Assembly (NCBI RefSeq): GCF_041270065.1
Contig: NZ_CP065958.1
Coordinates: 7,564,001-7,628,000, forward strand
Length of the DNA stretch: 64,000 bases
Direction of reading: 5' to 3'
Source: Streptomyces fradiae
GTDB taxonomy: Bacteria; Actinomycetota; Actinomycetes; Streptomycetales; Streptomycetaceae
The first letter of the stretch is position 1, and every line of letters begins with the position of its first letter. Below are positions 36,801-45,102 of the stretch, in pieces. Under the pieces are notes generated by a model. That model did not search any database, was not told the DNA's origin, and worked only from the letters and a program-made list of their open reading frames with translations. A program made the translations under genes and the position numbers.

Positions 36801-37566
36801 GGACACCGCCCTGCCGTGGTCGATGGTGTCGGGGGACAACAGGTACGCCAAGGGCAGCACGACCCGTCTCGACTGGTTCGCTCCGGCGACCCGGCCGGGC
36901 CAGAGCGAGTCCTTCGGCGTCTACAACTCCCGCTGGCAGAACTACATGACCTGGAACGTGCAGCCGTGGGCCTCGGCCAGCGACGCCATGCGCCTCGGCG
37001 GCTACCTGCCGTGGGGCGAGACGCCGACCCACCTGCAGATCTTCCAGGGCGACACGCTCATCCACGACAACCCGAACAGCTCGGACATGCAGTGGGTGGA
37101 GGTGCCGGCCGGTGAGCTGCCCTACCGTGCCGTCCTCGATGCGGAGCGGCCCGCCGACCTCTTCCGGCTGTCGACGCGCACCCACACCGAGTGGACCTTC
37201 AGGTCCGGCACCGTCGACTCGGAGTTCTTCGAGCCGTTCTCAGTGCTGAACCTGGACTACCGGCTGGAGACGGACCTGCACGGTGACGTCAGGGCCAACG
37301 CGACCCAGGAGATCGCGCTCAAGCCGGTGTCGACGGACCTGGGCGCCGTGCCGGGCAAGGTCACCACGGTGACGCTCGACGTCTCGTACGACGACGGCGC
37401 CACCTGGCAGAAGGTGACCCTGGCCAAGGGCAACGACGGCTCCTGGACCGGATCCTTCAGGACGGCCAAGAAGCCGGGCGGCTTCGTCTCGCTCCGCGCG
37501 GGCGCCGGGACGGACCGGGGCTTCGGCGTCAAGAGCGAGATCATCCGGGCGTACGGCCTGCGATGA
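33832..37566 (+). CDS. Large secreted S8 (subtilisin-family) serine protease
   Basis: 1,244 residues. Signal peptide in the first 42 residues (RRRRR then a hydrophobic core, cleavage after QAQA). A propeptide-like region with THRVTLVTGDIVTV follows. The catalytic domain has Asp241 in VLDTGID, His273 in NGHGTHVAG, oxyanion Asn371 in AAGNAGPE and Ser447 in GTSMATPHVVG. After it come beta-sandwich modules and a PA-like domain near residues 820-900 (KVAVVERSDEV, ALIVVNDG). The chain ends with further beta-rich, cell-surface type modules but no sorting motif, so release into the medium is expected. It has its own upstream region and a strong terminator; a regulator gene follows. Confidence 0.92.
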   Translation: MSFPSHPSAVRRRRRQLLSAAVAVPLLASGLAVAQAPAQAAPSKPAVPAKPSATHRVTLVTGDIVTVTTTADGKQMADVDRPDDAFGGVRLQEIKGDLFVIPDEAGPLLGAGTLDRRLFNVTDLIEMGYDDAKSGAVPLIATYTPPKSRAAVEPTAPRGSRLTRKLKGIGAAALSTEKRQARTFWNTVAPRGGTRLGAGVEKLWLDGRVKPALKESVPLIGAPEAWAAGYTGKGVKVAVLDTGIDVNHPDFAGLIDGTTSFVPGEGVTDVNGHGTHVAGTIVGSGAASGGENKGVAPGADLYVGKVLGGAEGSGQDSWVMAGMQWAAESGADVVNMSLGDSYPTDGSDPMSQLVDTLSAQYGTLFVIAAGNAGPETISAPGAAAAALTVAATDKQDRLASFSSTGPLAYSGGMKPDIAAPGVDITAARSQEMTDGGEGLYRTLSGTSMATPHVVGAAALLAQQHPDWTGAQLKEHLMSTAKGLDAAYSPYEIGTGRLDVTAAVRTAVRGTGSLFFGNHTWPHEPSDTAVTKDLTFTNSGSADVTLNLALTDTDGPFSLGAATVTVPAGGKATVPVTGDPQAASAGRHAGYVIGTDAATGRPVTRTSVALLKEEERYDLNIKLVGRDGKPAAGWVSVNLAGDGWPWSLYVDGSATMRMAPGRYTVAAYLDVTGERADRSGLAVLVDPETVLKDASADVVLDASKAHLLRTEAPQRTQDRQRKVDFNVHYTGFDPWWDYRGAYVLPPTYDDVYVSPTEPMTQGEFTLITRWRKGEPQLGLSTADGRLDLETLVQGGSALGTATDRLTAVYAGKGAAADYERLGAKGKVAVVERSDEVAPEERVAAAAAAGAKALIVVNDGVGGLLEYVGESAIPVATVHRDAGRALVAKARAGNLKLTVRQTEYTPFVYDLTRDYPGQVPDRALVYQPTKADLARIDARYYAAAGGRLAEGYRSDFTLSPSFNFPEAEWHPGTRTEWVTPGQVWREFHTQGMDTALPWSMVSGDNRYAKGSTTRLDWFAPATRPGQSESFGVYNSRWQNYMTWNVQPWASASDAMRLGGYLPWGETPTHLQIFQGDTLIHDNPNSSDMQWVEVPAGELPYRAVLDAERPADLFRLSTRTHTEWTFRSGTVDSEFFEPFSVLNLDYRLETDLHGDVRANATQEIALKPVSTDLGAVPGKVTTVTLDVSYDDGATWQKVTLAKGNDGSWTGSFRTAKKPGGFVSLRAGAGTDRGFGVKSEIIRAYGLR

Positions 37567-37577
37567 GCCCCACCATC

Positions 37578-37607
37578 GGGCCCCGGGGCGGCGACGCCCC
37601 GGGGCCC
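37578..37607. terminator. Strong GC stem-loop after the protease gene
   Basis: GGGCCCCGGGGC (37578-37589) pairs exactly with GCCCCGGGGCCC (37596-37607) around a 6-base loop, 11 bases after the protease stop. Confidence 0.75.
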
Positions 37608-37703
37608 TTCCCCGCGCACCCGCTCCCAGCAGGGTCTTTTCACGGTCTGCCACCGTGGCGCATACTCTCCCCGCTGCGGCAAGCGGAAGAGAGTCGATCG
37701 CCG

Positions 37704-38702
37704 ATGCTGGATGTTCTGGGCCTCGAACCCGACGAGGAGCGCGTCTACCGGGCGCTGATCGGACGGCCCGACACCACCGTGGCCCTTCTCTCGGACCAGC
37801 TCGCGCTGTCCCACGCCCCCGTCGACCAGGCCCTGTCGCGCCTGGTCGAGTGCGGCCTGGCGACCCGGTCGGCGGACGCCCGCTTCACCGCCGCGCCGCC
37901 GGCCATGGCCCTCGGCGCCCTCATCGGCCGGCGCCGGGACGAACTGCGCACGGCCGAGCAGGCGCTGGTCACCTTCGCCGAGGAACACCGGGCCGCGATG
38001 ACCGGCAGCAGCATCACCGATCTGATCGAGGTCGTCACCGGCGTCGACGCCATCCGGCACCGCTTCCTCCAGGTGCAGCAGGCGGCCCGGACACAGGTCC
38101 GCTCCTTCATCACCGCACCGTTCGTCGCCCTGCCGCCGGACGAGAACACGGCCGAGCCCATGGCCCTCGGCCGCGGGGTGCACTTCCGCGCCGTACTGGA
38201 CCGCGAGGTCCTGGCCGAGCCGGGCATCGTCCAGGACGCCATCGAATCCCTGCGCAACGGTGTGGAACTGCGGGTCGCGGACCAGGTGCCGATGAAGCTC
38301 GTGCTCGCCGACGCCGATCTGGGCCTGGTCCCGCTCGCGGTCACCCCGGCGGGTGAGCCCGGCGCTGTGCTGCTGCACCGCAGCGGCCTGCTGGACGCGC
38401 TGGACGCCCTGTTCGAGACGGTGTGGCGCACGGCCCAGCCGCTCCGGTTGTCGGGCACGGAGGGCGCGTCCGAAGCGATCACCGAGGTCGGCCCCGAGGG
38501 CCCGACCGAGCTCGACCGCAGGATCCTCGCGCTGCTCCTGGCCGGTCTGACGGACCTGTCGGCCGCGACCCAGCTCGGTCTGTCGGCGCGTACGCTGCAC
38601 CGGCGGCTGCGCCATCTCATGGACCTGGCCGGGGTGCGGACCCGGATGCAGCTGGGCGCCCACGCCGTGCGAGCCGGCTGGGTGGAGCCCTCGGGAACCT
38701 GA
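37704..38702 (+). CDS. TrmB/LuxR-type two-HTH transcriptional regulator
   Basis: 332 residues. Residues 4-70 are a TrmB-type winged helix (LDVLGLEPDEERVYRALIGR, ALSHAPVDQALSRLVECGLA); the middle part is a sugar/effector-type phospholipase-D-like fold often seen in TrmB proteins; residues about 268-325 are a LuxR/GerE-like helix-turn-helix (LLAGLTDLSAATQLGLSARTLHRRL). I chose ATG 37704; the longer frame would run through the terminator. Similar proteins often sit beside secreted proteases in Streptomyces, so it may control the S8 protease; no operator was recognised. Confidence 0.82.
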   Translation: MLDVLGLEPDEERVYRALIGRPDTTVALLSDQLALSHAPVDQALSRLVECGLATRSADARFTAAPPAMALGALIGRRRDELRTAEQALVTFAEEHRAAMTGSSITDLIEVVTGVDAIRHRFLQVQQAARTQVRSFITAPFVALPPDENTAEPMALGRGVHFRAVLDREVLAEPGIVQDAIESLRNGVELRVADQVPMKLVLADADLGLVPLAVTPAGEPGAVLLHRSGLLDALDALFETVWRTAQPLRLSGTEGASEAITEVGPEGPTELDRRILALLLAGLTDLSAATQLGLSARTLHRRLRHLMDLAGVRTRMQLGAHAVRAGWVEPSGT

Positions 38703-38708
38703 TCGGGG

Positions 38709-38743
38709 ATCAGGCATCGACGATCAGGCATCGACGATCAGGC
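38709..38743. repeat. 14-bp tandem repeat over the DUF1345 stop codon
   Basis: ATCAGGCATCGACG occurs twice in tandem (38709-38722, 38723-38736) and begins a third time at 38737, where the copy contains the TGA of the minus-strand gene. Probably replication slippage near convergent gene ends. Confidence 0.7.
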
Positions 38744-39424
38744 GAGGACGTTGACGGCGCGGGCGACCACCAGCCCGAGGATGAGCAGGGAGACCAGGGA
38801 CTGAATGCCCATGGCGATCTTGGCCCAGGGAGCCAGGGGCATCACGTCGGTGGGGCTGAACGCGGTGGCGTTGGTCAGCGCGAGGTAGAGGTAGTCGACG
38901 AAGCGGGGCCGCCAGTCGGCCTCTGCCACTTCGGGGTTGAGCTGCTGCGGGAAGGCGAGCGCGGGCGTGGCGGGCATGTGATGGAGACGGGCCGCCGCCC
39001 CACCGCAGTCGAGCTCGAAGTACAGCAGGGAGAAGGCCAGAACCGTGCAGGCCCACACCGTGGTGCCGCTCTGCAGCAGGCTGGTGGCGGAGCTGGTCTC
39101 CTTGCCGCCCTGGAGGATGTCGTCGACCAGCTGGGCGGTGGACCAGACGGCGCTGAGCGCGAGCACGCACACCAGGGCGATCGACATGGTGCGCAGCACC
39201 GTCGATCGCCGGTCGATCCGGCCCGGGTCGCCGGCGATGAGCGCGAGCAGGAGCAGTCCCTCGACGGCCGGGAGCACCCAGCGAGGCGCGAGGCGGAGGT
39301 CGTCGGGGAGCAGGATGGTCAGCACCATGGTGGCGACGACAGCGGTGGCCATCGGCCACCGGCTCTCACCGACGGGCCCGTGCGCACTCGGAGTCTCGGG
39401 CGGCTCGGGGATGCGTCCGGTCAC
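38738..39424 (-). CDS. DUF1345 family membrane protein
   Basis: 228 residues with about five hydrophobic helices. The first 20 residues are Pro-rich and cytosolic. The segments STAQLVDDILQGG and VDYLYLALTNATAFSPTDVMPL match the DUF1345 family, where the latter resembles the pore loop of two-helix K+ channels. The start is a GTG at 39424. Function unknown; a channel-like role is suggested only by that loop. It is convergent with the TrmB/LuxR regulator. Confidence 0.8.
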   Translation of the reverse strand: MTGRIPEPPETPSAHGPVGESRWPMATAVVATMVLTILLPDDLRLAPRWVLPAVEGLLLLALIAGDPGRIDRRSTVLRTMSIALVCVLALSAVWSTAQLVDDILQGGKETSSATSLLQSGTTVWACTVLAFSLLYFELDCGGAAARLHHMPATPALAFPQQLNPEVAEADWRPRFVDYLYLALTNATAFSPTDVMPLAPWAKIAMGIQSLVSLLILGLVVARAVNVLA

Positions 39425-39583
39425 GGTGGCGGGCCCTTACGGTCGAGTGCGAGCGGTTGGCGTCGTCCTGCGCTCGGAAGATGGGGCGGGCGTGTCGACG
39501 GCACCCATGCCGCAGAACCCGCACCTTCCGCTCCACCGTGCTACCACGCCTGTCAGTGCTCTGCCGCCTGACCGGGTGGCGGC

Positions 39584-40915
39584 CTACGGCACTCTCACCG
39601 GCACTTCCAGCGGCGCCCGGAACGACAGCAGGCCGAGCATGGGAGGCTCTGCCGGCCCGTCGGCCGGCAGGATGCCGGGAAGGGCACGTGCCGCCGCCCG
39701 CAGGGCCACGGTCGCCTCCGTGCGCGCCAGGGAGGCGCCCGGGCACCGGTGACGGCCGGCACCGAAGGCCAGGTGATGGCGGATCTCGGGCCGGTACGGA
39801 CACATCGTCGCGGGTTCCGCGAACACCTCCGGATCAGACCCGCTGCCCATCAGCATGAGGAGCAACGGGGCGCCGGCCGGCAGGCGTACCCCGCCCAGCG
39901 AGACGGCCCGCGCGGTGAGTCGGCGCCATGTCGTCACCGGCGGTTCCCGGCGCAGGACCTCCTCGACCCACGCCTCGGCGAGCCCGGCTTCGCCGGCCAC
40001 CCGTGTCCACAGGCCCGGTTCCGAGGACACGCGGCGGAGCACCGTGGCGATGAGCTGCCCGGTGGTGGACTGACCGGCGATGAAGACGAAGAAGCAGGCG
40101 GCGACTGCCGTCCGCACGTCCAGAGGCTCACCGCCGGGCAGCCGATGGCGGCGGAGCGCCCCGATGAAGGAGTCCTCGGGAACCGTGCCGCTCCGGACGG
40201 TCGCGGTGAGCCATCGGTGGAAGTCCGCGACGAGTTCCGCCAGCTCCGGCTGCCGTTCCGGAGACGGCCTGCCGTAGAACAGCTCCAGCGAGGCGTCGCT
40301 CCAGCGGATCAGCGTCGTCGGCTCGATGTCCTCGATGCCGAGCAGCTCCATCAGGACCCGGCACGGAAGGATCTGCGCGTACGGGGCGAACAGATCGCAG
40401 GAGCCGGCGGCGTCCAGCGTGGACCGCACCCGCGCGAGCAGCTCCCCGGCGATCCGCTCGATCACGGGCACGGCTGCTTCGACGCGCCGCGCGTGGAAGA
40501 ACCGTGTGACCAGGCGGCGCAGTCCCGCGTGGCTCTCGGTGCCGTTGTTGGCGAGCGCGGGCGGAAGCATGAAGCCCGCGCGGGCAAGGATCCTGAGCAC
40601 GGAGACGGGCAGCGGGGTGACGGCGTGCTGGGCGTTGTCCGGCAGGAAGTCCTCCGGGTTCAACAGGACCCGCCGTATGTCCTCGTGCCGGCTGACCAGC
40701 CACAGTCCGGTGCCGGGGTCGTGGTGGACGGGGGACTCGGTCCGCAGGAGTTCCAGCCAGGGGTGCGGGTCCCGGACGAAGGGCTCGCCGAACACGTCGA
40801 GCAGGTCGAGCAGACCGAGCGGATCGGGAGTCCCGGAGAACGCGGGATCGACCGCGGAGCGGCCCCGGGCTGCTCCGGTGCCGGGTGGGAACGCCTCCAG
40901 GGCCGGGGAAGTCAC
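39584..40915 (-). CDS. Cytochrome P450
   Basis: 443 residues. I-helix motif FIAGQSTTGQL (oxygen-activating Thr), ExxR in VEEVLRREPP, and haem loop FGAGRHRCPGASLA with Cys391 as thiolate ligand, all in normal order. A soluble bacterial class I P450 needing ferredoxin and reductase, neither encoded nearby. The start is a GTG at 40915 without a clear ribosome site. The substrate is unknown; the divergent FAD enzyme 221 bases away is of the phytoene/hydroxysqualene type, so an isoprenoid substrate is a fair guess. Confidence 0.93.
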   Translation of the reverse strand: MTSPALEAFPPGTGAARGRSAVDPAFSGTPDPLGLLDLLDVFGEPFVRDPHPWLELLRTESPVHHDPGTGLWLVSRHEDIRRVLLNPEDFLPDNAQHAVTPLPVSVLRILARAGFMLPPALANNGTESHAGLRRLVTRFFHARRVEAAVPVIERIAGELLARVRSTLDAAGSCDLFAPYAQILPCRVLMELLGIEDIEPTTLIRWSDASLELFYGRPSPERQPELAELVADFHRWLTATVRSGTVPEDSFIGALRRHRLPGGEPLDVRTAVAACFFVFIAGQSTTGQLIATVLRRVSSEPGLWTRVAGEAGLAEAWVEEVLRREPPVTTWRRLTARAVSLGGVRLPAGAPLLLMLMGSGSDPEVFAEPATMCPYRPEIRHHLAFGAGRHRCPGASLARTEATVALRAAARALPGILPADGPAEPPMLGLLSFRAPLEVPVRVP

Positions 40916-41136
40916 GGCCGGAGGTTACACGCGGGAGACGCGTTCTCCGGTCGGATGTGCCCGGCATCACTACGCCAAAGGCGCAGGTGAGACCGGACCG
41001 CTCCCCATGGCACGCCGTGCGAGGGGCGGGATCGCGCCAACTGTGAACGGGACCCGCACGCAACTTCCGGGACCGGTGGGACGCCCCTATGCTCCTGCGT
41101 CGGACATCGGGTTACCGCCGGTAAAGGGGTTGGGGT

Positions 41137-42930
41137 ATGGATCGTACGGGAACCTCACGACGCACCTTCGTGGCCGGCGTGGCCGGTGTGGCCGCCACGA
41201 CCGGAGCGGCCGCCGTCGGGGTGGTCGCGCCCGGCGCCGTACCGGCCGTTGCCGCGGAGCCGTCCACGCCGCAGTCCGTGGCCGTGCTCGGCGGTGGCGT
41301 CGCGGGCCTGACCGCGGCCCACGAGCTGGCCGAGCGCGGCTTTCTGGTCACCGTCTACGAGCGCCGGGCGCTGGGCGGCAAGGCCCGCTCCATGGACGTG
41401 CCGGACAGCGCGCACGGCAGCCGGCGCCCGCTCCCCGCCGAGCACGGCTTCCGGTTCATCCCCGGCATCTACCACAATCTCCCCGACACGATGCGGCGCA
41501 TCCCCTTCCCGGGGAACGCCAATGGAGTCTGGGACAACCTCGTCGCTCCGGCCGAGATGTCCTTCGCCCGCACCGGCCGCGAGGACCTGCGCATCCCGCT
41601 CCACTGGCCGGGGCACAGGCCCGCCGAGCTCACCCTCGACGAGATCAGCCGCGCCCTGACGGCTCTCCTCGACACCGCCCGTTCCATCCCGCTCCACGAG
41701 GCCGCGTACTTCGTCAACCGCTTCCTCGTCTTCCTGACCAGCTGCGACGAGCGGCGTGACGAGGCGTGGGAACGGACACCCTGGTGGGAGTTCCTGCGGG
41801 CCGAGCGGATGAGCTACGACTACCAGCGCATCCTGGCCGTCGGGCTGACCCGCAACATCGTCGCGACGAAGGCCGAGGAGGCCAGCACCCGTACGGTCGC
41901 CACCCTCCTGGAGGCCTTCGCCTTCAACGCCTTGGGGCGCGGCGCCGACGGGCCCCTCGACCGGATCCTGAACCTGCCCACCAACGAGGCCTGGATCGAT
42001 CCCTGGGCGGCTCATCTGACGGGCCTCGGGGTGGAGTTCCGCATCGGCTGGACGGTACGGGAGCTGGAATACGACGCCGGTTCCGGGCGGATCGGCGCGG
42101 CCGTCGTCGAGGATCCGCAGGGTGTCCGCCGCTCGGTGACCGCCGATCACTACGTCTCCGCGATGCCGGTGGAGCACGCCCGGCGGACCTGGGGCGCGGC
42201 CCTGCGGGCGGCGGATCCGCAGCTGGCACGGTGCGACAAGCTGGAGACGGACTGGATGACGGGCATCCAGTTCTATCTCACCGAACACGCGCCGCTCCTC
42301 GCCGGACACGCCAACTGCATCGACTCCCCCTGGTCCTTGACGGCCATTCAGCAGGCGCGCCACTGGCCGTCCCGCGACTTCCCCGCCGACTACGGCGACG
42401 GAGCCGCTGTCGACTGTCTCTCCGTGGACATCTCGGAATGGGACCGACCCGGCATCCTCTACGGCAAGACAGCCAAACAGTGCACCCGCGCCGAGGTCGC
42501 CCGGGAGGTCTGGGCGCAGTTGAAAGCCGCGTTCAACGACACCGGCCGTACGGTCCTGAAGGACAGCGCGCTGCACTCCTGGTTCCTGGACCCGGGAGTC
42601 GACGGCCTCGGCACGCCGAACCCCACCAACGAGGACCAGCTCCTCATCCACCCGGTCGGCACCTTCCACCATCGCCCGCAGGCCGCCACCAAGATCCCCA
42701 ACTTCTTCCTGGCCGGCGACTACGTGGCGGTCGACATCGACCTCGCCACGATGGAAGGCGCCAACGCCTCCGCCCGCCAGGCCGTCAACGCCCTCCTCGA
42801 CAGCACCGGCTCGCCCGCCGCGCGCTGCGAGGTCCGCCCGCTCTTCCGGGCCCCGGAGCTGGAGGGGCTCAAGCGCCACGACCGTCTGCGCTACCGCCTC
42901 GGCCTGCGCAACGCGCTCGACATGGGCTGA
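41137..42930 (+). CDS. Tat-exported FAD oxidoreductase of the phytoene desaturase/HpnE type
   Basis: 597 residues. A twin-arginine signal (SRRTFVAG, Arg8-Arg9, Ala/Gly-rich core to about residue 40) precedes the FAD motif VAVLGGGVAGLTAAHELAER near residues 48-67 and ERRALGGKARS. The C-terminal flavin-binding block is PNFFLAGDYVAVDIDLATMEGAN. The fold is the amine-oxidase/phytoene-desaturase type; it resembles proteins annotated as hydroxysqualene dehydroxylase, but those are not normally Tat substrates, so another oxidation in the envelope is possible. AAAGGGG lies upstream of the ATG. It diverges from the P450 gene. Confidence 0.85.
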   Translation: MDRTGTSRRTFVAGVAGVAATTGAAAVGVVAPGAVPAVAAEPSTPQSVAVLGGGVAGLTAAHELAERGFLVTVYERRALGGKARSMDVPDSAHGSRRPLPAEHGFRFIPGIYHNLPDTMRRIPFPGNANGVWDNLVAPAEMSFARTGREDLRIPLHWPGHRPAELTLDEISRALTALLDTARSIPLHEAAYFVNRFLVFLTSCDERRDEAWERTPWWEFLRAERMSYDYQRILAVGLTRNIVATKAEEASTRTVATLLEAFAFNALGRGADGPLDRILNLPTNEAWIDPWAAHLTGLGVEFRIGWTVRELEYDAGSGRIGAAVVEDPQGVRRSVTADHYVSAMPVEHARRTWGAALRAADPQLARCDKLETDWMTGIQFYLTEHAPLLAGHANCIDSPWSLTAIQQARHWPSRDFPADYGDGAAVDCLSVDISEWDRPGILYGKTAKQCTRAEVAREVWAQLKAAFNDTGRTVLKDSALHSWFLDPGVDGLGTPNPTNEDQLLIHPVGTFHHRPQAATKIPNFFLAGDYVAVDIDLATMEGANASARQAVNALLDSTGSPAARCEVRPLFRAPELEGLKRHDRLRYRLGLRNALDMG

Positions 42931-43575
42931 GGGCTCAGGGTCTACGAGCCGGACCCGGTCACGCTCCTCCGCCCACATCTGCGCCCCGCCCGTGAACCGG
43001 CCGTTCGTGACCACGATCGGGAGCGTCGAGGGATGGTCCGCCATGGCCCCGCCGTACAGGTGCTGTACGACCGGTTGCCCCACCGGTCCGTTGCCGTCCC
43101 GGAAGTGCTTGCACTGGATCATGATGCGTCTACCGACCTCGTCGACCGCCAGGACGTCGGCGCCCATGTCGCCGGCCCCTCCGCCCGAGCGCCCGATTCG
43201 GTAGCCGTCGCGGTCCAGGAGGTCGGCGACGAGCTGTTCGAAATCGGAGTGATGGGCGATGTCCACGGCTTTGAGGTCTAGCGCGATGACCTCCCGCAGG
43301 AGACCGACGAGGGCTCGATGAATGTCATCGAGTGCCGCGTCGCATTTCGCGACATCCTGGAAGACGGCGAAGTCTGAACGTATGCGGCCAGGTTCAAACG
43401 CATCGGTCCGTGGATGATGGAGCCTCACTGAATGTTCCGGCAACAGGTCGGCGGAGCGCGACAGATTGGTTCGCAGCGCCTCCAGGCGCCCATGCAGAGT
43501 CTCGACGTCGGTCTCCACGCCTGGGAGCAATGGCTGCTGCGGCACGGTCGGCCGCGCTGTCAGCTCGGTCCTCAA
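42931..43575 (-). pseudogene. Mrr-like restriction endonuclease, 3'-truncated
   Basis: About 215 recognisable residues. An N-terminal helical region (about residues 1-120) is followed by a type IV restriction endonuclease (Mrr_cat) domain: DFEQLVADLLDRDGYRIG, GADVLAV and IMIQCKH provide the nuclease core D...QxK. After RVRLVD, where such domains normally end with one more helix, the frame runs on for over 500 codons antisense to the FAD enzyme gene. The 3' end has therefore been lost and the gene butts against that gene's stop. TTG 43575 is preceded by AAGGGG. It would act on modified DNA if functional, but is probably dead. Confidence 0.7.
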
Positions 43576-43777
43576 GAGGATCCCCTTACGTGCAACACGC
43601 TGTGCTGAGGGAAGCGTAAGTGACGCCACTGACAGGGGTGTTCACGAGCGCCGCCATCCAGACCTGTCCGAAACGGTTGAAGATCGCTTCCCAGATGACC
43701 GAAGCTCGTTTCCTGCTCATGGGCGGCCACGCGATATGGGGTGGAGTCAAGGTTGCTACGCAAGGCAGAGTGGGGCG

Positions 43778-44449
43778 GTGAGTGAACTGTGGGCGCATAC
43801 TTTGACATGGGCAGAAGTGGATCCGGCTCGACATCCGTTCGAGATGGACGACGATGTGGCGGAGGAGTTGGCGAGCCTTGTCGCGCCCTTGCTGCCCAGT
43901 GCTGAAGTCGCCCTTGAGGATCGCCGGCGTTCGTTGGATCCCGTTACCGAGTTCCTGGTGGGCCGGTACGGCCGATGGGCCTGCGGATGGAACTGGTCGG
44001 TCGGTGAGGGTGACATCGACGGAGGTGTCGTCGAGGCCTGGTGCTGTTCATCCGACTCCGTGACGACCCCGGAAGCGACTGCCCCGCTGGTTGTTGAGGC
44101 CCTTCGGGAATGGCGTGGCTGGCTGGAGGACCTGACGGGGCGGTTCGCGGCCGTTGCTCCACCGCGTAACAGGCCGGTGCTTTCGGCGGACCTCTGGTAC
44201 TGGGAGCGGGCGTGCACGCGCCTGGTCACCGTGGTGGCCGACCGTACCCAGGCCGAGAGCGGCTGGTACGGGCATTGCATGCAAGTTCTCCGGTGGTTCC
44301 TCGCCTCCAACGGCGTGGACGAGGGCCGGGCCGAGGAGGTCGTCGAGAACGCGGTCGGCGGCCGTTTCGGCAGTTGGATCGCACCTGACGTCCTGGTGGT
44401 CGACGCGGTGAGCTCGCGGTTCGCCAGAGGCTTGGGCGGAATCAGATGA
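43778..44449 (+). CDS. Unknown protein, first gene of Fic triad
   Basis: 223 residues, not recognised. GTG 43778 is the chosen start because the sequence then reads as a normal acidic soluble protein (SELWAHTLTWAEVDPARHPF); the longer frame upstream is of different composition. It is Trp-rich (GWNWSVGEGD, DLWYWERACTRL) and probably helical in its second half. No signal or membrane segment. It overlaps the Fic gene by ATGA, so the two products are probably made in fixed ratio and may interact. An antitoxin or regulator role is possible but unproved. Confidence 0.75.
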   Translation: MSELWAHTLTWAEVDPARHPFEMDDDVAEELASLVAPLLPSAEVALEDRRRSLDPVTEFLVGRYGRWACGWNWSVGEGDIDGGVVEAWCCSSDSVTTPEATAPLVVEALREWRGWLEDLTGRFAAVAPPRNRPVLSADLWYWERACTRLVTVVADRTQAESGWYGHCMQVLRWFLASNGVDEGRAEEVVENAVGGRFGSWIAPDVLVVDAVSSRFARGLGGIR

Positions 44450-45102
44450 CTTCCGGGCCCGGCCGACCGAAGGACAGCCTTGCCGATTGGCTGCGCATCC
44501 GGACGGAGATCGTCTGGCCATCCTGGCGCGGCGCATGCCTTGTCTACGGACCACCGGCCCGCGACGGCTTCCGGAACTTCTTCGTGGCAACGCGCGGCAA
44601 ACGCGACAGCGAGGGAACCGCGCGGGTCTTGACCGCCCTCGGCGTGACCTTCGCCGACGCGGAGCAAGACAGGCCGTTGACCTTCGCCCTCATGTCAAAG
44701 TGGCAGCGAACCGTGCTGGGCCATGACGTCGTCGGTTTCCGTACGATGCCGGCCTTCGCGAAGGGCGGACGGGAGCGCTACGGTCTTGCCCCCAATATGG
44801 AGGCGCTGTTCGAGCAATGCCTGTCAGAGAGCTCTCAATCTGATCTGCCCCTCCCGTCACGCGCTGCCCGGACCTACCTCGATATCCTCTTCTTCCATCC
44901 GTTCGAAAACGGCAACGCCCGTGCGGCCATGCTGGCGTTGGCCTTCGTCCTGGCCCGCGAAGGCGTCCTCCTCGACCAGGTTCACCCACTGCAGACCACC
45001 CGCTGGGCCGACGACGCCGAAGGCGCGGCCGACCTGGCGGTGCTGCTCGGAATGCTGATCACCGCCGCGGAACAGCGTCCGTCCCACGGGAGGCAGTCAT
45101 GA
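44446..45102 (+). CDS. Fic-domain protein with altered motif
   Basis: 218 residues. The Fic core covers about residues 85-200. The active-site loop is HPFENGNARA, with His151 conserved but Asn155 where Fic enzymes carry an Asp or Glu that binds Mg, and Ala in place of the following Gly. Canonical members transfer AMP from ATP onto Tyr, Ser or Thr of a target; the altered loop suggests changed chemistry or loss of activity. No inhibitory (S/T)xxxE(G/N) helix is obvious within the protein. It is flanked by overlapping genes on both sides (ATGA each), giving a coupled triad. Confidence 0.85.
   Translation: MTSGPGRPKDSLADWLRIRTEIVWPSWRGACLVYGPPARDGFRNFFVATRGKRDSEGTARVLTALGVTFADAEQDRPLTFALMSKWQRTVLGHDVVGFRTMPAFAKGGRERYGLAPNMEALFEQCLSESSQSDLPLPSRAARTYLDILFFHPFENGNARAAMLALAFVLAREGVLLDQVHPLQTTRWADDAEGAADLAVLLGMLITAAEQRPSHGRQS

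Noticed and set aside
33586..37185. A 1,199-codon open frame antisense to the S8 protease
   Set aside because: It mirrors the protease gene in GC-rich DNA, has no family similarity and is rich in Gly/Arg/Val/Asp as expected for a third-position shadow.
39584..42930. Terpene or carotenoid biosynthetic gene cluster
   Set aside because: Only a P450 and one desaturase-type enzyme are present; no synthase, prenyltransferase or cyclase was found nearby.
41155..43629. An 824-codon frame covering the nuclease and the antisense of the FAD gene
   Set aside because: Only the first ~215 residues resemble a real protein; the rest is the shadow of the FAD oxidoreductase gene, so the frame was treated as a truncated gene.
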